The notes beneath the pieces are model-generated. The model worked only from the letters and a program-made list of their open reading frames with translations, was not told where the DNA came from and searched no databases. Below, piece by piece: positions 46,519-55,578 of a stretch of 64,000 bases of DNA. The position numbers and the translations under genes are program-made. The first letter of the stretch is position 1. Every line of letters starts with the position of its first letter. Source of the stretch: Bin80 sp965215475 (GTDB taxonomy: Bacteria; Bacteroidota; Rhodothermia; Rhodothermales; Bin80); NCBI GenBank assembly GCA_965215475.1, contig OZ244061.1, positions 3,286,001-3,350,000 on the forward strand. Reading direction: 5' to 3'.

Positions 46519-49203
46519 TTAGATTCCTCGGAATCCCCGACTACGATCTGCCCGAGGTTGCTGGAAACGAAGGAATTCGGATAGACGCCCACTCTTTACG
46601 TGCAGGTTGAAGCCCCAGGATTGGAATGCGCCGAATGGAATCCATCGGAACGACATATTCCAACATTCGAATTCCTTGGCCAGGTTCAGGGTGGTCGTAA
46701 CTAGTTTTTTTCGCTCAAAATCATACCCCGTTTGGCCCTGAACCCGCCAGGTTGGGGTTAAAGTGAAATTAAACCCTGTGTTCATGGTCGCAGATCGGCG
46801 AAGTATCAATTGCGGTCGGGAAATCTGATAGACAAAGCTGAGGTTCAACGACCAGTTTTGCATCTCACCTGATATGCTAGTAGGAGAAAATGCATTCATA
46901 CCACTGCCCGTGAAGGGGGGAGGGGTGTTCCCAAACTGTGGGATCGTAGTTTGCGAAGTGGGAGGATTCTCTGAACGAGAACGGATGCTTCCTCGGAGCT
47001 GCATGCTTCCGCGTACACTTAACTGTGTTAATCGGGCCAAGGAAAAATCCCGGAGGGAAAATACGTAGTCATTGATGATTCTTCGACCATCCGTGCTAAG
47101 TTTGTAGGGAGAAAAGGAGGAGGTGAAGTTTATATTGAATTTCCCGAGGATATTCGTTCTCGCACTGATTCGGATCGGAGCCATCCGGAGGGAGTCTGCG
47201 GCAAGGTTATAGCTACTTGACAGGTTCAGGGTAAATAATTTAAGTACACGCGTCTGATCAGATCCCGTAGAGTCGATCTGTATCCGCTTGGTTTCGAAGG
47301 TGTTGTCCAGCCCAAAACTGAGAGCTTTCTGAAGCCCGCTTTGTACACCGGGTACAATAGAATACCGCCGAGGTATGATGCCTGTGGAAAGTGTATCCAC
47401 AACCGCCTGACCGTCTTCATCGATCAGTGGACGGGTATATCCCCATGCATCACTGCCAAAGTCTGGCCGGTATGAAAATCCAAGGCGCGGCCTTACCGTA
47501 TGCCTCAACCCTTCGTAGCTTCCAAGTTTGACAGGAAAAAGTCCGTAAATCGTTGTATTGGCAGATGCGCCAACATTAAACTGGCGTAGCGCAATGAATC
47601 CTTGTTCTGAGGTAGATTCGGTAGAACCGTCTGCGTTCCGTTGTCGTCGTTCTGAGGAGGTAAACCACTCCTCGGTATAATTTGCATTTGGAGCAAGGTT
47701 CAGGCGTACTGATCCCAAAAGTGGAATTTGACGAATGGCAAATGGTGCAGATATCGGAATACGGTGTTGGGCCGTAAATCGAATTCGTCCATCCGTTTTT
47801 CCAGTGGCTGCCCGATATTTGTCTTCGCTGAACAGTGCTTCAAACCAAGGATAGTCCACAGGTTGTCCATTTGCAAGAGTATCTCCATTCGCAATTAATT
47901 CTTGATCCGATAGGGGGCGAAACTCGTATTGATTATTCATCCGTGAGGTAATGCTGTATTGCAGTCTCTCATACCATCGCTGGTTTCGCCCACTAGTTTC
48001 GCGCTTGAAAGGGGACTTTGTCGTTTGTGAAAACGAGAGCTGCGGGAAAGTCAGATCAACACTGCCAGTAGATATAACTTGCCGCTGCCGCATACTCAGG
48101 GAGATAGATCGCCCTCCTCTAAAGGTTTGATTGAACTGGATTGACGAACCGATGGACTGCCGCACGTTATCGCTGTATTGAGTAGAAATGGTTCGCAAAT
48201 AGGTACTAGAGGTCAGGTTCACATTTGCGCTGAGGCGAGATTTGGGAGAAAAATTTTGATTATGGGTCCAGCGAAAGCTCAGATTCCTTCGCTTAATCAG
48301 ATCCGGGTCATCCCGTTCTCCACTCCGTTCCTGCAGATAATCAACATTCAAACTCCCGCTGAATGCGTCTCTGCGATTGTATCGAAACGAAGGATTGACT
48401 TGCCAACTTCCTTTAGTCCAAAGGCCTAGCCGGACTTGGGTATCCATCTTGTCATTGAGCGCAAAATACCACCCCCAGTTTCGCAAAAAGAACCCCCTCT
48501 CGTCCTCGCCATACTCTGGCGCGAGGAACCCGCTTCTGCGCCCTTCCTGATAGGGTAAAAACCCAAAAGGCAGCCAAAAAGGCAGGGGAATATTAAAAAT
48601 ATAGAGTTGAATTGGTCCAGTATACACCCATTTTTGGTCCACGATCTTCATTCTTCTAGCTCTGAGGGAGTAGGAAGGGGTTTCATCTGGAGCACAATTG
48701 CATGTGGTATATAGTCCATCCTGAATGAAGATGGTGCTGTCCTCTCGAACTTTTGCAATCCCTGCTTGAATGAATCCTTCTTCAAACTGGGTTCTAGCTG
48801 CGGTCACTCGTCCACGGCCAGTCCCGATGTTGTAAGACAGTTGGGAGCCGGTTAGGGTTTCATTCCCTTCAGAGAAGGTAGGGGGGCCGACCAGTCCAGA
48901 GTCGGTAACGAGCCCATAAGCCGTGAACTCATCCCGCTCCAAGAGTAGATCAACGAAATGGGCGTCAAGCGTCACATTTTCATATGAAACCCGAACATTA
49001 CCGATTAAGGTGCCACGATCCCCGCTCTCGGAATTAAAATGTAGGATCAAAGAATCCCGAGCGTTGAATTGTATTGGGGCATCAAGTTGTTCTTGCCCCT
49101 GTGCCTCTGCAATCAGTGGTATTGCTGTGAGTAGGCAAATCGAGACAGTCTGGATTAGCCAGACTGAAGAGAAATAATGGGAATTATATCGATGAGTAAC
49201 CAT
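46519..49203 (-). CDS. lptD: LPS assembly outer-membrane protein LptD (OstA)
   Basis: An 894-residue protein. An N-terminal signal peptide (about 1-34, ending AEAQG) is followed by an OstA/LptA-like periplasmic domain (about 42-190: QFNARDSLILHF and VRVSYENVTLDAHFVDLLLE). A large beta-barrel with alternating strands runs to a C-terminal region ending QPRADRSRGFRGI. The short EGRRSGFLAPEYGEDERGFF motif after the domain junction is characteristic of the Bacteroidota form of LptD. It inserts LPS into the outer leaflet of the outer membrane. The LptF/G-type permease of the same pathway is at 33509. Confidence 0.88.
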   Translation of the reverse strand: MVTHRYNSHYFSSVWLIQTVSICLLTAIPLIAEAQGQEQLDAPIQFNARDSLILHFNSESGDRGTLIGNVRVSYENVTLDAHFVDLLLERDEFTAYGLVTDSGLVGPPTFSEGNETLTGSQLSYNIGTGRGRVTAARTQFEEGFIQAGIAKVREDSTIFIQDGLYTTCNCAPDETPSYSLRARRMKIVDQKWVYTGPIQLYIFNIPLPFWLPFGFLPYQEGRRSGFLAPEYGEDERGFFLRNWGWYFALNDKMDTQVRLGLWTKGSWQVNPSFRYNRRDAFSGSLNVDYLQERSGERDDPDLIKRRNLSFRWTHNQNFSPKSRLSANVNLTSSTYLRTISTQYSDNVRQSIGSSIQFNQTFRGGRSISLSMRQRQVISTGSVDLTFPQLSFSQTTKSPFKRETSGRNQRWYERLQYSITSRMNNQYEFRPLSDQELIANGDTLANGQPVDYPWFEALFSEDKYRAATGKTDGRIRFTAQHRIPISAPFAIRQIPLLGSVRLNLAPNANYTEEWFTSSERRQRNADGSTESTSEQGFIALRQFNVGASANTTIYGLFPVKLGSYEGLRHTVRPRLGFSYRPDFGSDAWGYTRPLIDEDGQAVVDTLSTGIIPRRYSIVPGVQSGLQKALSFGLDNTFETKRIQIDSTGSDQTRVLKLFTLNLSSSYNLAADSLRMAPIRISARTNILGKFNINFTSSFSPYKLSTDGRRIINDYVFSLRDFSLARLTQLSVRGSMQLRGSIRSRSENPPTSQTTIPQFGNTPPPFTGSGMNAFSPTSISGEMQNWSLNLSFVYQISRPQLILRRSATMNTGFNFTLTPTWRVQGQTGYDFERKKLVTTTLNLAKEFECWNMSFRWIPFGAFQSWGFNLHVKSGRLSEFLRFQQPRADRSRGFRGI

Positions 49204-49365
49204 TTCACCGATCCATTTGACGGGTTCACGGAGTTCCTAACGGAAACGCTCCTCGCCGTCCATTCACACACCGGATTTGTGGTGCAGACATCGCCAATCC
49301 CGGACGTAACCCTACAAGGATACAAATTTATTTTGAAACATCCAAATGGTTACTCAGAGATATAA
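49192..49365 (+). CDS. Possible small protein (57 residues), uncertain
   Basis: The frame from ATG 49192 (or 49177) lies between the start of lptD and the ROK kinase end, overlapping the lptD start by 12 bases on the other strand. It reads SNHFTDPFDGFTEFLTET and later GYKFILKHPNGYSEI. No family is recognised and no ribosome binding site is clear. Its 3' end (49348-49372) matches 20 of 25 bases just past the tnpB stop (44768-44792), which suggests insertion-sequence debris rather than a host gene. Confidence 0.3.
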   Translation: MSNHFTDPFDGFTEFLTETLLAVHSHTGFVVQTSPIPDVTLQGYKFILKHPNGYSEI

Positions 49366-49377
49366 TTCCCGAAATAA

Positions 49378-50340
49378 TCATTTCTGTTTCTCGTCATCAA
49401 GTTGGTCGAACACAAGGCAGGCTGCTCCAAGCATGCCAGCCTCATTCCCGAGCGTTTCCTGGATTAAGGTCACGTCTTCATGCATTCCGGGTTTGATGTA
49501 GGACAGGATGATGTCCCGTGCCGGCTTTAGCAGGACATCTCCAGCTTTTGAAACTCCTCCGCCAATCACGATCGTACGTATGTCCAGTAAATTCACAACC
49601 CCCCCAAGAGCACAGCCAAGTTTATATCCAGCCCACTCAAGAACAGCAATGGCACCGGAATCCTTATTTAATGCTGCTTCTGTAATGGTTGCCGGAGTCA
49701 GGTTGTCTAGTCCAGGTGCAACATGAAGCATGCTATCAGGATACTGTTCAAGTTGCTCCCGTGCGTGTCCTGTCAGGAATCGATGACCAAGATAGGCTTC
49801 AATCGCTCCATTCACCCCGGTCATATCTGGAGGGCCATTGTAATCAATGGAGACGTGTCCAATCTCACCAGCTGCACCCGTTGCTCCACGAAAAATCCGT
49901 TTATTAAAAACGATTGCTCCTCCTACTCCCGTGCCGAGCGTTACCATGATATAGTGATCATAATTGCGTGCGGCTCCATAGCGTCCGGATCCAAGTGCTG
50001 CTGCATTGGCATCATTTTCAACGAAGATATTGAGGCGTCGGCCTAAGCGTTTTTTCAAGGTCTGGCGCAGGTCAACCACTCCCCATCCCGGCATATTTGG
50101 GGGATGGATCAAGGTTTTTCGATCGAGGTCAATCGAGCCGGGGGCTCCGATCCCCACTCCTACGATACCTCCCCTTCGTTTCATCAAGGGTTTTACCGCC
50201 GCTTCAATTTGCGACAGTACGTGATCCTTACCTTTTTCTGCTCCTGTTTCCACGGAATTGGTCTTCACGAGACCAAATGCTTTATGGACTAGTGCTGCCT
50301 TGATGTAAGTACCACCTAAGTCAATCCCAATTGCTTGCAT
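49378..50340 (-). CDS. ROK family sugar kinase (glucokinase-like)
   Basis: A 320-residue kinase. Phosphate-binding loop AIGIDLGGTYIKAAL at the N-terminus; GVGIGAPGSID; the catalytic region ENDANAAALGSGRYG; and VTLGTGVGGAIV. It probably phosphorylates glucose, consistent with eno in the same operon. The ROK zinc site, normally CxCGxxGCxE, is missing: after GEIGHVSIDYNG the sequence is PPDMTGVNGAIEAYLG, with no cysteines. The substrate glutamate (ending GAIEAY) remains. Its start codon shares a base with the ftsB stop (TAATG), so the two are translationally coupled. Confidence 0.88.
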   Translation of the reverse strand: MQAIGIDLGGTYIKAALVHKAFGLVKTNSVETGAEKGKDHVLSQIEAAVKPLMKRRGGIVGVGIGAPGSIDLDRKTLIHPPNMPGWGVVDLRQTLKKRLGRRLNIFVENDANAAALGSGRYGAARNYDHYIMVTLGTGVGGAIVFNKRIFRGATGAAGEIGHVSIDYNGPPDMTGVNGAIEAYLGHRFLTGHAREQLEQYPDSMLHVAPGLDNLTPATITEAALNKDSGAIAVLEWAGYKLGCALGGVVNLLDIRTIVIGGGVSKAGDVLLKPARDIILSYIKPGMHEDVTLIQETLGNEAGMLGAACLVFDQLDDEKQK

Positions 50341-50648
50341 TATTTTTCTACTCGATAAACAGTTTCTTCTTCGCGGCGCATCCCATACTGCTCGCGTGCG
50401 ATTTTTTCAATGACTTCATTACTTGGTGGAGCCTCAAGTAAGGCCCGAAGTTCTATAATCTCAGCCTGTAGCCTGGCATTTTCTTCAAGAAGTTCTTGAT
50501 GCTCTGTCTGCCAGTCTTGATAACGCATCCAACTATAACTGTCAAACCAGACAAATTGTAGCAGAAGCCATACAGCAATCGCAGAGCCAATCAGAATCAA
50601 TGGCGAAAAAAATCTACGTTTTCTAGTGGGTGATTTGGTCTTGGCCAT
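50340..50648 (-). CDS. FtsB-like septum formation initiator
   Basis: A 102-residue bitopic protein; the open frame extends upstream into eno antisense, but ATG 50648 is the natural start. A basic N-terminus (KTKSPTRKRRFF) precedes one TM helix (about 17-35, LILIGSAIAVWLLLQFVWF). A coiled coil follows (EHQELLEENARLQAEIIEL) and then the DivIC/FtsB signature VIEKIAREQYGM. It belongs to the FtsB/DivIC family, which links FtsL and FtsQ in the divisome. It sits 13 bp downstream of eno, as in many Gram-negative genomes, and overlaps the kinase gene start by one base. Confidence 0.85.
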   Translation of the reverse strand: MAKTKSPTRKRRFFSPLILIGSAIAVWLLLQFVWFDSYSWMRYQDWQTEHQELLEENARLQAEIIELRALLEAPPSNEVIEKIAREQYGMRREEETVYRVEK

Positions 50649-50661
50649 CAAGCACCTTCGA

Positions 50662-51948
50662 TTACTGGCATTGAATCCCCCTTTTCCCCGGAAATACGGC
50701 AGATTTACCAAGATCCTGTTCGATGCGAAGCAGTTGATTATACTTTGCAAGTCGGTCACTTCGACTAGCGGATCCGGTCTTGATCTGACCGCTGTTGGTG
50801 GCAACTGCAAGATCGGCAATGGTGGTATCTTCGGTTTCCCCCGACCGGTGACTAATGACCGCAGAAAAATGGGCTTTATGCGCCATTTCAATTGCATTCA
50901 AAGTTTCGGTAAGGGTCCCGATCTGATTCAGTTTAATTAGAATAGAGTTTGCAGCGTGTTCATCAATACCATGTTGGAGTCGTTCTGTATTGGTCACAAA
51001 CAAGTCGTCCCCTACAAGCTGTACTTGATCTCCGATCGTTTTTGTGAGTAGAGTCCATCCGGCCCAATCATTCTCATCAAGTCCATCCTCGATGGAGACA
51101 ATGGGATATTGGCGTACCCAATCCTCCCATAATCGAACCATATCCTGACTGGTGCGCTTTGTGTCGGGATCACTCTTCCAGAAGACATATGCTCCGTCTT
51201 CAAACATTTCACTCACGGCGGGGTCAAGGGCAATGAATACATCTTGACCAGGAGAATAACCAGCCTGTACCACAGCTTCGAGGATGACTTCTACCGCCTC
51301 TTCATTCGACTGTAGATCGGGGGCAAATCCACCCTCATCCCCAACTGCAGTACTATAGCCCTTTGCACTGAGTACTTTTTTGAGATGATGAAAAATTTCA
51401 GTGCCCATACGAAGTGCTTCAGAAAAGGAAGCCGCACCGGCAGGCATGATCATGAATTCCTGCATATCGACACGATTATCTGCGTGGCGCCCTCCATTGA
51501 TGATATTCATCATTGGGACAGGGAGCATGCAGGCATTCGTTCCACCAATGTAACGATATAGAGGTAAGCCAACTATGGAGGCGGCAGCTTTGGCCGCTGC
51601 AAGAGAAGCTCCCAAGATGGCATTTGCACCTAATCGCTTTTTATTGGGGGTTCCATCCAACTCAATAAGTGTACGATCAAAGCCCACCTGGTCGCATACA
51701 TCATATCCTTTCAGGGCTCGTGAAATTTCTTTATTTACATGGGCAACCGCATTCGAGACCCCTTTTCCTAAATAGCGAGAAGGATCTGCATCTCGAAGTT
51801 CAACTGCTTCATGCTCACCCGTAGAAGCACCACTGGGAACCGCCGCTCGACCAAAGCCGCCATCTTCGGTGATCACATCAACTTCTAACGTCGGGTTTCC
51901 TCGGCTATCAAGAATTTCTCTGCCTTGGATGAATTCTATTTTCGACAT
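50662..51948 (-). CDS. eno: Enolase
   Basis: A 428-residue glycolytic enzyme interconverting 2-phosphoglycerate and PEP. Signatures are GREILDSRGNPTLEVDV, GAFVPSG-like AAVPSGASTGEHEAVEL, GGRHADNRVDMQEFMI, SIEDGLDENDWAGW with the metal-binding aspartate, VGDDLFVTN, and the active-site lysine region LIKLNQIGTLTET. SHRSGETEDTTIADLAV closes the family pattern. First gene of the eno-ftsB-ROK operon. A strong hairpin upstream (52056-52085) separates it from the TPR gene. Confidence 0.97.
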   Translation of the reverse strand: MSKIEFIQGREILDSRGNPTLEVDVITEDGGFGRAAVPSGASTGEHEAVELRDADPSRYLGKGVSNAVAHVNKEISRALKGYDVCDQVGFDRTLIELDGTPNKKRLGANAILGASLAAAKAAASIVGLPLYRYIGGTNACMLPVPMMNIINGGRHADNRVDMQEFMIMPAGAASFSEALRMGTEIFHHLKKVLSAKGYSTAVGDEGGFAPDLQSNEEAVEVILEAVVQAGYSPGQDVFIALDPAVSEMFEDGAYVFWKSDPDTKRTSQDMVRLWEDWVRQYPIVSIEDGLDENDWAGWTLLTKTIGDQVQLVGDDLFVTNTERLQHGIDEHAANSILIKLNQIGTLTETLNAIEMAHKAHFSAVISHRSGETEDTTIADLAVATNSGQIKTGSASRSDRLAKYNQLLRIEQDLGKSAVFPGKRGIQCQ

Positions 51949-52055
51949 TCTCGAGAATAATGTAGGTAATAATGCATCATTTTAATGACAAATCGTGATG
52001 TGAGATAGTACAAAATCAAAAAAAAAACGGTCACAGATCGTTTGATGGACAGAAA

Positions 52056-52085
52056 GCTTCCACTTAAGAAATCTTAAATGGAAGC
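52056..52085 (-). terminator. Rho-independent terminator of the TPR gene
   Basis: Read on the minus strand: GCTTCCA, then TTTAAG, loop ATTT, CTTAAG, TGGAAGC, followed by TTTCT. A 7-bp outer stem and a 5-bp inner stem are separated by one mismatch. It is placed 154 bp after the TPR stop and about 110 bp before eno, so it would isolate the eno operon. Confidence 0.6.
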
Positions 52086-52238
52086 CCCGAATCTTCAATC
52101 ACCTATATGATCAATCGTCGTCGACATAGGATATAAAAGCGGATGGAAGAAGATCAAAACAGGATTCTGCGGATAAAGGAGCGTTCGGGTTTTTCGCAGC
52201 ATCACGAAAGACAGTCTACGGTTAGAATGCATGATTCG

Positions 52239-53510
52239 CTAACGGCGTTGTCGAACGGTTGTTGTTCCACTGATTGTTAGTCCACGACAAGTATAACTGA
52301 CTTGAGCACTTTCACCACTACTCCAGTCGGCAACATAAAAAATATCTTCGGCCGTAGGGAATGCAGTTGCCATTCGATTGACCCCATCCTGATCCCCAAT
52401 CCGGGCGTACTGGTCAGCAATAATCCAGAAAACTGCAGCTTGTTCGCGATCGGCAACCCCGCAACTGGAGACGGCTGTTGCATAAAGGTTCGGGATCGCA
52501 ATCTTGGCACGTTCAAAGTCCGGATTTACGTCCAAGGCGGATCGAAAATAATTCCTTGCTTGACCAAAATCCTCCATATCCTGATAGGCAAGGCCTAAAT
52601 TGTAATAGTCAGCTGAACGGATTTCGATGTCCGGTATTGCTTCCATTTGACGGAATATCTCAATCGCTCGCTCGTTGTTCCCATCCTCAACATACATTTG
52701 GGTCAGAAGGCGCAGTGTTGCCGCAGTTGGTTCCAGGGAGATCACCTTATCTGCAAGAGCAAGCATTTTCTCCCGATACGCCTCTTGTTGATACAATTCG
52801 AAAAGTTGTACAACTAGTTCCGCATTTTCTGGATCAGCCTCATATTGCTCTTCTAGGAACATAATCTGTTCATCGGGAGGGATGACAACAAAGTATTTGC
52901 GGATAAGGGAATCAATACTTTCTTCATCTCCTCGTTCATCTTTAAGCTCACGCAGAAAATCTAACGCTCCTCCGATATCTCCTGACTGATATAGATCCGA
53001 GATAATAACGTCAAGGTAATAAGAATCAATCCGCTTTGGATCCATCTCATATGCTCCCCGATAGGAAGAAATCATATCAGAACGAAGTTCTGGAAGTTCA
53101 TTGATGTTTGTTTGAATAAAACGGCCTCGATTTCGTGTCCAGATAAACGGATCAAAATCAGCTTCTAGATCAGATAGAACAGGGATCACCCGATCATAGT
53201 GAACAAGAGCTGAATCCAACCATGCACGCTTTGCTGCCGAATCTTCTTCCGAGTTTGCCAAAGCCTGAAAGGCATCTACTGCACGCCTGAAGTTTACATC
53301 GGTATTGCGGTTGAATCCAGGTGCATTATAGAGGATCCATGTCAGATCAGATACGGCATCTCGATAATTCTCATTTTTGTAGTTCTCATAATAGAGACTA
53401 TAGTGGATGCGTGTTTCTTGGTCACCCTCAGCAGATTGTGCCCCAACGATTGGTACAATCAGGACAAAGGCTATCAGAATAGTGGAAAGGGGAATAAGAG
53501 TGCAACGCAT
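52239..53510 (-). CDS. Secreted TPR-repeat protein
   Basis: A 423-residue exported protein. An N-terminal signal peptide (LIPLSTILIAFVLIVPIVGA, cleavage about AQS) is followed by about seven TPR-like helical pairs. Repeat-like elements include YYENYKNENYRDAVSDLTW, the region VELFELYQQEAYREKMLAL, ERAIEIFRQMEAIPD and YYNLGLAYQDMEDFGQARNY, which is the clearest TPR (about 305-340). The C-terminus (YTCRGLTISGTTTVRQRR) contains one cysteine and no known domain. Periplasmic scaffold proteins of this type often help outer-membrane or gliding machinery, but no specific role can be given. It is separated from eno by a terminator. Confidence 0.75.
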   Translation of the reverse strand: MRCTLIPLSTILIAFVLIVPIVGAQSAEGDQETRIHYSLYYENYKNENYRDAVSDLTWILYNAPGFNRNTDVNFRRAVDAFQALANSEEDSAAKRAWLDSALVHYDRVIPVLSDLEADFDPFIWTRNRGRFIQTNINELPELRSDMISSYRGAYEMDPKRIDSYYLDVIISDLYQSGDIGGALDFLRELKDERGDEESIDSLIRKYFVVIPPDEQIMFLEEQYEADPENAELVVQLFELYQQEAYREKMLALADKVISLEPTAATLRLLTQMYVEDGNNERAIEIFRQMEAIPDIEIRSADYYNLGLAYQDMEDFGQARNYFRSALDVNPDFERAKIAIPNLYATAVSSCGVADREQAAVFWIIADQYARIGDQDGVNRMATAFPTAEDIFYVADWSSGESAQVSYTCRGLTISGTTTVRQRR

Positions 53511-53651
53511 GAGGATTCAGGATTGAGTAGACGCTAATTTAAGTAACAAATCAGAATTGAGCCATGTACAAAATCATCAAGCTTGAAGATGAATTCCACT
53601 TTAGGAGTGTAATAAGCATATTTTACAAACTAAAATAGTTATGGGGAATCT

Positions 53652-54126
53652 CTAAAACAGTGATTTGTCTTTAGAGGAAACAGGGCTTCTCATGAGTTGT
53701 TCAGACGATGCTATAACTGTAATATGGGAACACTTGCCCGATAACTCTTCTGCACGACGCATGGCTTCTCTACGAGCCTGATCTTCGAGACCTGGTAGTT
53801 CTTCTATTTGCTTCTGAAGCGGCATGTATGCCTCTTGTAGATTATAGTTGGTAGTGAAGAAAAAAGGATGTCTGCTTGGTCATTCTAACTCTTTAGAGAA
53901 TCGCTGTATTCCCGGATCAAATGTTGCCGTTAATATTGTTTGGGGAATCATCAAATGCAATTCCAAGGTTTTCCATCGTTTCAATATCAAATGGCCGTCC
54001 ATGGGAGCACTATACCTTGTGGTTTTCCGATGTTTGAGTAATTCCTTCTGTCTTTAATTGACTTGTAAGGGTAAGAGCTTTTTTGTTGCTCTCTCCAAAG
54101 ATGTGTTGTAAAAGATCAAGGCTCAT
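53652..54126 (-). pseudogene. Decayed gene of unknown family
   Basis: Three coding-looking blocks follow one another on the minus strand in different frames. The first is ATG 54126, MSLDLLQHIFGESNKKAL, ending in TAG after SENHKV. The second reads CSHGRPFDIETMENLGIAFD and ends at a stop. The third reads LQEAYMPLQKQIEELPGL and AMRRAEELSGKCSHITVIA to TAG at 53652. The composition is protein-like, so a small gene of about 150 codons has been broken by stops and frameshifts. I cannot name the family. The remaining flanks (53511-53651 and 54127-54282) hold nothing recognisable. Confidence 0.4.
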
Positions 54127-54282
54127 CAAACCTCCCAATCTCTACTGCAGGCAGACGCAGAGGGGAGGGAACAGAATGCTTGATACTCAAAATCTGCGCT
54201 CGTATCAATTTCAATCATTACTTGCAAATCCATCTGTGCAATTTACGCAGATTATCCCCGAATTGTTCAGAGGTTGAAAGCC

Positions 54283-55578
54283 TTATCCAAGTCTGCGTTT
54301 GACGAACCAGCGCTCTCCGATGTTGAGAGTAGCCGAAACTCGGATAAATCGATCTCGGATTAGATTGTAATTGGTAGAGCCGCGGGTTCCAATCTCAAAG
54401 GATAGGTCAATCCGACTACCAAAAAGCAGGGTAGGGAGTCCGAATCCTCCCGTGACGGCAGATACGGTGATATCTCTTCCCTCTACCGGGCTGATATACA
54501 GATTATCTCTGTAGAACCCAAGACGATATGCAACTTTGCGCAGGTAGGTAGCTTGTAAAGCATTGCCTGCCGGTATAAACTCAATTCCTCCAGAAAAACG
54601 AGTGCGATCTCGCAGGTGGTTTGAATGATAAGCTTCAACGGGGAGAGAAGTTGATGCCGTGGACCATGGCTCATGCCGGATTTCCGCACTGAACAGCCAG
54701 CGAAATTGATATCGAAACGATGCTCCGCCCCTGAATTGATAAGGAATCTTGACGTCACCATTGTAGGCGGTTCCAAGTGTATCAAGATTCAGGCTTTCTC
54801 CAAGAGTAACGGTTCTTGTGCCTTCCAGCGTCACAGGAAGGCGTCCACTAGCGGCAAGGGTCAATTCGTAATCTTCACCATCGAGAGATACGGCGATTCC
54901 CATTGAAGGGGTAATCCCTGTCATACGAATGCTACTTGACAAATTTGTTTCCAGAAAATTTTGGAAGTTATTACTTTGGAAGGTCGTCCGACGAGCTTCT
55001 TCGGTGATGCCAAATAAAAAGTCGGCGGAGGCACCAATGGAAGCCCATGATGTAAGCCGAACTCCTATTCCAATTCGCGCTAAGTGCAAACCTCCTGATC
55101 CTTCATAGTTGGTCCTGTACGGCACATCTACATCGGTCATTCGTAATAAACTGTCGGAGACGGTACCGGTCGAGGATACTTTATAATCAATTCGACTATA
55201 AGGTTCATAAGAAAGCCCAAGTCCTAATCTACTACTGAATAAAGGCACCCCAATTTGGAGTGCGTTAAAATTACCTCGCATAAATTCCTCATTTCTGCCT
55301 GCTCCATCTTCCGCACGTAAGTGGTCGAATTGGGCTCCGACTGCTACACGAACAAGGGTTTGACGACTCCATGTAGCAGGGTTACTGAAATTCATATAGT
55401 CATAAGAGAAGAGTGCAACTCCGGCATCCCCCAGAGCTTGGGCTTGACTAGATGAAAACGAGCTTAGCTCTCCGAGCCCATATCGCGAATAAAAAGAACC
55501 ATCATCACGTCCCTGTCCTTGGGCCACATGTACCAGGAGCAGTGGAATAATCACGATAAACAGGCAATTGCGTTTCAT
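54283..55578 (-). CDS. Outer-membrane beta-barrel protein, partner of DUF4270-like lipoprotein
   Basis: A 431-residue protein with a signal peptide (RNCLFIVIIPLLLVHVAQGQ) followed by barrel-type strands. The N-terminal region DGSFYSRYGLGELSSFSSSQ and QALGDAGVALFSYDYMNFSN matches a Bacteroidota outer-membrane protein type (FadL/PorV-like fold, NPA segment in FSNPATWS). It overlaps the upstream lipoprotein gene by 4 bp (ATGA), so the two products probably work together at the outer membrane. The ligand is unknown. Confidence 0.75.
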   Translation of the reverse strand: MKRNCLFIVIIPLLLVHVAQGQGRDDGSFYSRYGLGELSSFSSSQAQALGDAGVALFSYDYMNFSNPATWSRQTLVRVAVGAQFDHLRAEDGAGRNEEFMRGNFNALQIGVPLFSSRLGLGLSYEPYSRIDYKVSSTGTVSDSLLRMTDVDVPYRTNYEGSGGLHLARIGIGVRLTSWASIGASADFLFGITEEARRTTFQSNNFQNFLETNLSSSIRMTGITPSMGIAVSLDGEDYELTLAASGRLPVTLEGTRTVTLGESLNLDTLGTAYNGDVKIPYQFRGGASFRYQFRWLFSAEIRHEPWSTASTSLPVEAYHSNHLRDRTRFSGGIEFIPAGNALQATYLRKVAYRLGFYRDNLYISPVEGRDITVSAVTGGFGLPTLLFGSRIDLSFEIGTRGSTNYNLIRDRFIRVSATLNIGERWFVKRRLG

